From contig NZ_PJND01000007.1 in the NCBI RefSeq assembly GCF_002846575.1, positions 2,046,001 to 2,110,000 of the forward strand: a DNA stretch of 64,000 nt, in the 5' to 3' direction. The notes beneath the pieces were generated by a model. It ran no database searches and was not told where the DNA came from. It saw only the letters and a program-made list of their open reading frames with translations. The DNA is from Flavobacterium lindanitolerans (GTDB taxonomy: Bacteria; Bacteroidota; Bacteroidia; Flavobacteriales; Flavobacteriaceae). A program made the position numbers and the translations under genes. Shown piece after piece: positions 60,553 through 64,000 of this stretch (position 1 is the first letter of the stretch; each line of letters begins with the position of its first letter).

Positions 60553-61653
60553 TTAGCCAAGAAGATGAAATAGTTCCGGATTGCTTTCTTCTCCGTTTAC
60601 AATGATGGAAAGCTTGTGCAGGCCTGGATAAAATTTACGTGTCGTAATAGGTTTGAATGATTGCTTTCTTTTGATGGTTTCTTTTTGTCCGGCAAAATAA
60701 GTCCTTTCGCTTATCTTAAAAACTTTTTTAGATAACTGTCCGTTTGCTTTGTTGTAATAAACGGCATATTCCAGACGGATGTGTTTTGGTTCCTTATTGG
60801 TATTGTTAACTGTAAATTCAAACTCAAGACTTTGGGGTAACTTTATTTGTGGCGTGTTAATATGAAAACCGGAAGTCTCCAAACCTTTGCTGTCAAGTCC
60901 GTAATGGCTTAGTATTTCGGGATGTCCTTGCTTGAGTAATGTCCGGCTGCCGTGTTTAATAATAGCATCGGTTTCTTTGCTGTGTCCTTTCCATTGCCGG
61001 GCAATAGACAATATGATATGCGGGTGGTCTTTTGCAATATCATTAAGGTTGTTAGCGACACTGCGACGAACATATTCTGACGGGTCGTTTTTCAGGTTTT
61101 CTAAAATTGGCAATATAGCTGTCGGGTCTTTTTTTAATTCCGGTAATGCCATAGCCCACGGTAGCCTTGGACGGCTTCCTTCGCTCGCCAATCTCCTTAC
61201 CTTATGACTTTTGTGTAATGACCATTTTTCCATCTGTTCAATCATCTGGTTGCCATATCTGACAATAAATGGCCTTACGGCAAATTCGCAGGATATAAAT
61301 TGTGTTACAAACTCGATTGATTTTACGGCGTTACTATAATCATCCAGGCCATAGGTTTCAATATAATCCGGAAAAAAGATATAGGCAAGACTGTCTTCTC
61401 CATGTTGGTTTTCGCGGAGAAGATGGATTGTCTTTTCTAAAATGCCGGAAGCTGCTCCAAAATCATCGGGCATAAAATTGCGCAGTACTTTTGTCGTATG
61501 GCGCATTCTGTCTTTCAATTCTTTTTGCGAAAATGAATCGTCAAAGATTTGAGCAACGAAAGTTTTCTTATCAAAAGAAGGAACAGTTTGTTGTAAAATA
61601 TTGGCTAGCCGGTCGTAAAAAACAGGTGAGTAAATGTCTTTGAGGGCGCTCAT
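60553..61653 (-). CDS. DNA alkylation repair protein, AlkD-like HEAT repeats
   Basis: 366 residues. Helical repeat pattern: 'VRRLASEGSRPRLPWAMALPELKKDPTAILPILENLKNDPSEYVRRSVANNLNDIAKDHPHIILSIARQWKGHSKETDAIIKHGSRTLLKQGHPEIL' is diagnostic of the AlkD/HEAT-like DNA glycosylase family. The C-terminal 100 residues form a beta-rich addition ('FEFTVNNTNKEPKHIRLEYAVYYNKANG') not present in AlkD itself. It removes alkylated bases such as 3-methyladenine if active. Confidence 0.88.
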   Translation of the reverse strand: MSALKDIYSPVFYDRLANILQQTVPSFDKKTFVAQIFDDSFSQKELKDRMRHTTKVLRNFMPDDFGAASGILEKTIHLLRENQHGEDSLAYIFFPDYIETYGLDDYSNAVKSIEFVTQFISCEFAVRPFIVRYGNQMIEQMEKWSLHKSHKVRRLASEGSRPRLPWAMALPELKKDPTAILPILENLKNDPSEYVRRSVANNLNDIAKDHPHIILSIARQWKGHSKETDAIIKHGSRTLLKQGHPEILSHYGLDSKGLETSGFHINTPQIKLPQSLEFEFTVNNTNKEPKHIRLEYAVYYNKANGQLSKKVFKISERTYFAGQKETIKRKQSFKPITTRKFYPGLHKLSIIVNGEESNPELFHLLG

Positions 61654-61667
61654 GCAAAAGGGTTATT

Positions 61668-62192
61668 TTATGGTGTGATTAATTCTGTAGCCTTTAAAGG
61701 TAACGTGATACTTATGATTACCAAAAGTAAAGAAATTACAGAAGCAACGGTACGGATGCTGTGAAGATTATTCCAGGGAATTTCAAAATCTCTACGGGCC
61801 CTGCTGATTTCTTCAAGTGTTGCGGTTTTTAAGGGGAAAGCGTCGAGTGCTTCATTCAAGGGCACATTTCCAAAAATGGTGACACCAAAAGTACCGCAGG
61901 CATAAAGTACAAAAGCGGCAAGCAAAAGCAGGAATTTTGGTGAATCCCATGTGGTAAAATTGAAGAAAAGGCTCACGGGAAAAAACAGTAATGTTCCCAT
62001 AAAGCTCAAAAAGAACAAAGGATTTAATATGGCCCTGTTGATGGACTGCATTGCTGCAAGATAACCGGAATCATCCAGTTGTTTTAGTCCGGGATTTACA
62101 GAGCAGGAGTAGCTGTAAAATAACCCTGCTATCAGGGCCAGCATCAGGGTTGAAATAATGAGTGTCAGTGTTGCCATAGTTGTTTTTTTCAT
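61668..62192 (-). CDS. DUF1772 family membrane protein
   Basis: 174 residues with four membrane segments ('LTLIISTLMLALIAGLFYSYSCSVNPGLKQL', 'FFLSFMGTLLFFPVSLFFNF', 'FLLLLAAFVLYACGTFGVTIFGNVPLN', 'TVASVISLLLVIISITLPL'). 'GLFYSYSCSVNPGL' and 'FGNVPLNEALDAF' are DUF1772 (anthrone oxygenase-like) signatures. A second ATG at 62177 is possible. Follows the cytochrome c gene by 11 bases. Confidence 0.85.
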   Translation of the reverse strand: MKKTTMATLTLIISTLMLALIAGLFYSYSCSVNPGLKQLDDSGYLAAMQSINRAILNPLFFLSFMGTLLFFPVSLFFNFTTWDSPKFLLLLAAFVLYACGTFGVTIFGNVPLNEALDAFPLKTATLEEISRARRDFEIPWNNLHSIRTVASVISLLLVIISITLPLKATELITP

Positions 62193-62203
62193 GATTAGTG
62201 GTT

Positions 62204-62497
62204 TTATTTTCGTAATGATTTTATATAGGTTGCCACAGATTCAATTTCTGTTTGCGATAGTCTCTTTTCCCAACGGGGCATGCCTCTCCTGCCTTTAGAG
62301 ATTACCAAAATAAGTTCAGTATTTTCCAAACGGCTTAGTTGCAGATTTTTTGCTCCAAAAAGCCCTTTTGTGCCATCACTTCCATGGCATCTTTGGCATT
62401 TGTGCTCAAAAATAGATTTGCCTTCGGCGGTATTATTTTGCGCTTTAGTCTGGTGAATGCTTGCGGTCAGAAGGCCAATGTATAGAAATGTTTTCAT
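62204..62497 (-). CDS. Small periplasmic cytochrome c
   Basis: 97 residues with a signal peptide ('LYIGLLTASIHQTKAQ'). Class I haem motif 'CQRCH' (C-x-x-C-H) and a likely Met ligand in 'GRRGMPRWEKRLS', then 'ESVATYIKSLRK'. One haem, electron carrier in the periplasm. Part of the AlkD/DUF1772 row. Confidence 0.88.
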   Translation of the reverse strand: MKTFLYIGLLTASIHQTKAQNNTAEGKSIFEHKCQRCHGSDGTKGLFGAKNLQLSRLENTELILVISKGRRGMPRWEKRLSQTEIESVATYIKSLRK

Positions 62498-62542
62498 GTT
62501 TTTTTCAGCAAAGTTGCCTGGAAAAACAGAAAGAAAATAGAA

Positions 62543-63355
62543 TCAAACCGACACAATGGGTTGTGCTGCAAAATTATTTTCAAATTCTGACAGATACAGT
62601 TTTGGGGTCACGCCGGTAAATTCTTTAAAAGTGCGTATGAAATGTGACTGGTCTGAAAAGCCATTTTCATAGGCAATGTCAGAAAGTTTGGTATAATCAT
62701 ATGTATGCAGCTGTGTCAGAGCGGAACGAAACCGGCAGACTCTTGCAAAAAGGCGGGGAGATATGCCAATGGAGTTTTCGAATCGTCTTTCAAATGTGCG
62801 TTCTGACAGACTGAATTTTTTATGCAAATCGGTCAGGATAACCTCACCGTTGTAACGGATAATGGTTTCTGTGGCCTGCTGCAATATGAGGTCGGAGTTG
62901 TCTTTTGAAGCAATCGTTAGAAGAAAATCGGAAATAAGCCTGATTTGATTTTCGACAGAAGCGGCTTCGGATAATTTTTCCAGCAAAATGGGCGTTTCCT
63001 TTGGCTGTAGCAATGATATATCCAGGCAGGTATCTGTAATTTCGCTCGCATTGATTCTAAAAAGAGAACCCAATACATGCGGTTTTAGGTAAAAGATAAT
63101 TTTGGTAAATTGTCCGAAAGAAAAAAGATTAATTGGTTTTATGGTCTGTCCGTAAAGATAAAAGCTGGAAAGTTTTTCGTTACAGGAATCCGTAAAAAAG
63201 CCATGATTGGATTGGCTGAATAGAATACCCGGACAGCCGTCTGCAAAAAAACGCAGGTAACTTTCAGACTGCAGGGAAGCGCCAGAGGTAATTACCTCAA
63301 TATGTTTTACAAATGCCGATAGCTGTAATGTTGGCGCTATGGAATTAAAATTCAT
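62543..63355 (-). CDS. AraC-family transcriptional regulator
   Basis: 270 residues. N-terminal 'LSAFVKHIEVITS..SYLRFFADGCPGILFSQ' (the short effector domain of Bacteroidetes AraC proteins). The C-terminal two HTH units are 'ILTDLHKKFSLSERTFERRFENSIGISPRLFARVCRFRSALTQL' and 'KLSDIAYENGFSDQSHFIRTFKEFTGVTPKLYLSEFENNF'. It starts the row with cytochrome c and DUF1772 and may control them. Confidence 0.9.
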   Translation of the reverse strand: MNFNSIAPTLQLSAFVKHIEVITSGASLQSESYLRFFADGCPGILFSQSNHGFFTDSCNEKLSSFYLYGQTIKPINLFSFGQFTKIIFYLKPHVLGSLFRINASEITDTCLDISLLQPKETPILLEKLSEAASVENQIRLISDFLLTIASKDNSDLILQQATETIIRYNGEVILTDLHKKFSLSERTFERRFENSIGISPRLFARVCRFRSALTQLHTYDYTKLSDIAYENGFSDQSHFIRTFKEFTGVTPKLYLSEFENNFAAQPIVSV

Positions 63356-63576
63356 CGCGTTTCTGTCTGTAGTTCATACAAATATACTAAATGTGTTTTG
63401 GAGAAAATAAAAAGTGAGGCTGTATTAGCATACAGAATTATGCCTTTGTTAATTGCAACTGAGAATTTCTATAGGATTATAACAAATTATAATATAAGCC
63501 TAAACTTTCTTCTCGTTAAATCTGATTATATTTACGTAAAGTAAAACGTATCATTAATTCCTTTAAATTAGAATTT

Positions 63577-64000
63577 ATGGATAATAATAAAATACCTTTT
63601 GAGGAATCTCTGGAGAGGCTTTTTGTTGAAGAAAGTGCTATTCCGGAACAGTTCCGAATCGGGGAAATCCACCAAAAAGAATACCTGAGCAATGGTGAAA
63701 TGAAAAAATGGAACGGAGAAGTCCATGAAGTCTATTCGCCTGTTTATATAAAAACAGCCAGCGGGTTGCAGCCAAAACTGATAGGGAGCTATCCGGTTGG
63801 AACCCCAAAAGAAGCACAGGCATCGCTTGATGCCGCTGTAGAGGCTTATAATGATGGGAGAGGAGAGTGGCCAACCATGAGCGTATCTGAAAGAATACAT
63901 CATGTGGAGCAGTTTACGGGCAGGATGATTGCTAAAAAGGAAATGGTAGTCAGGCTCATTATGTGGGAAATTGGAAAATCCTATGCTGATTCTGTAAAAG
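63577..64000 (+). CDS. NADP-dependent glyceraldehyde-3-phosphate dehydrogenase-like aldehyde dehydrogenase (5' part)
   Basis: From ATG 63577 the frame stays open to the window end (141 codons). 'MDNNKIPFEESLERLFVEES' is followed by 'EVYSPVYIKTASGLQPKLIGSYPVGTPKEAQASLDAAVEAYNDGRGEWPTMSVSERIHHVEQF' and 'MVVRLIMWEIGKSYADSVK'. The start pattern and 'WPTMSV.ERI' match GapN-type non-phosphorylating GAPDH of Bacteroidetes. The catalytic Cys lies outside the window. Confidence 0.8.
   Translation, partial: MDNNKIPFEESLERLFVEESAIPEQFRIGEIHQKEYLSNGEMKKWNGEVHEVYSPVYIKTASGLQPKLIGSYPVGTPKEAQASLDAAVEAYNDGRGEWPTMSVSERIHHVEQFTGRMIAKKEMVVRLIMWEIGKSYADSVK

Overview
The window looks like chromosome of a Flavobacterium-type member of the Bacteroidetes. 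It is AT-rich, has promoters of the TTG...TANNTTTG kind and few Shine-Dalgarno sites, and carries a type IX secretion C-terminal sorting domain, many SPII lipoproteins, a bacillithiol deacetylase (BshB1) and menaquinone genes. Names below come from motifs read by eye; no database search was possible.

Region 1 (1-8275) is the unusual part and reads as an RNA-repair / tRNA-mimic locus. It holds the 5' part of a WYL-domain regulator, three near-identical palindromic operators each followed by a similar promoter, an RtcB RNA ligase, a cluster of divergent or degenerate tRNA-like genes (Arg-, His-, Pro-, Leu- and Phe-type anticodons), a DEDDh 3'-5' exonuclease and a RING-type zinc-finger/TerD-like protein. 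It also holds at least two kinds of tRNA-like non-coding RNA. One (546-739) is a cloverleaf with a giant arm of about 120 nt. The other is a leader of about 430 nt (4948-5375) with five copies of a covarying RNA module, GGTCAA-(7 bp arm)-TTACTYC...(arm)-AATTAYC. In one copy the module is turned inside out and replaces the anticodon arm of a complete tRNA cloverleaf. Operators lie before the giant-arm RNA, before rtcB and before the module leader plus RING/TerD gene, so the three units are probably one WYL-controlled regulon for RNA damage.

Region 2 (8300-30075) is ordinary chromosome. It has a VOC protein, a long-chain acyl-CoA ligase, an aldehyde dehydrogenase / butanediol dehydrogenase / DUF779 / AraC cluster, purL, envelope lipoproteins, a hotdog thioesterase plus isochorismate synthase (menaquinone), bshB1, a canonical tRNA-His, and small stress-type genes (DUF1508, DUF421, GNAT, SpoIIAA-like, pyridoxamine-phosphate-oxidase-like).

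Region 3 (30100-49500) holds an AsmA-like gene flanked by inverted repeats, a tamA/tamB-type pair, the NHEJ pair ligD/ku, a DUF892 ferritin-like stress gene, a lipocalin-like lipoprotein, an 87-bp tandem repeat, and a row of three VOC proteins plus a DinB-like protein.

Region 4 (49600-64000) holds a GlxA-type AraC regulator, a PAS/GAF histidine kinase, a CorA transporter, a class C beta-lactamase-like lipoprotein, two DUF6624 paralogues, two secreted adhesin-like proteins (one with a T9SS sorting domain), an AlkD-like DNA alkylation repair protein, DUF1772, a small cytochrome c, an AraC regulator, and the start of a GapN-type aldehyde dehydrogenase cut by the window end.
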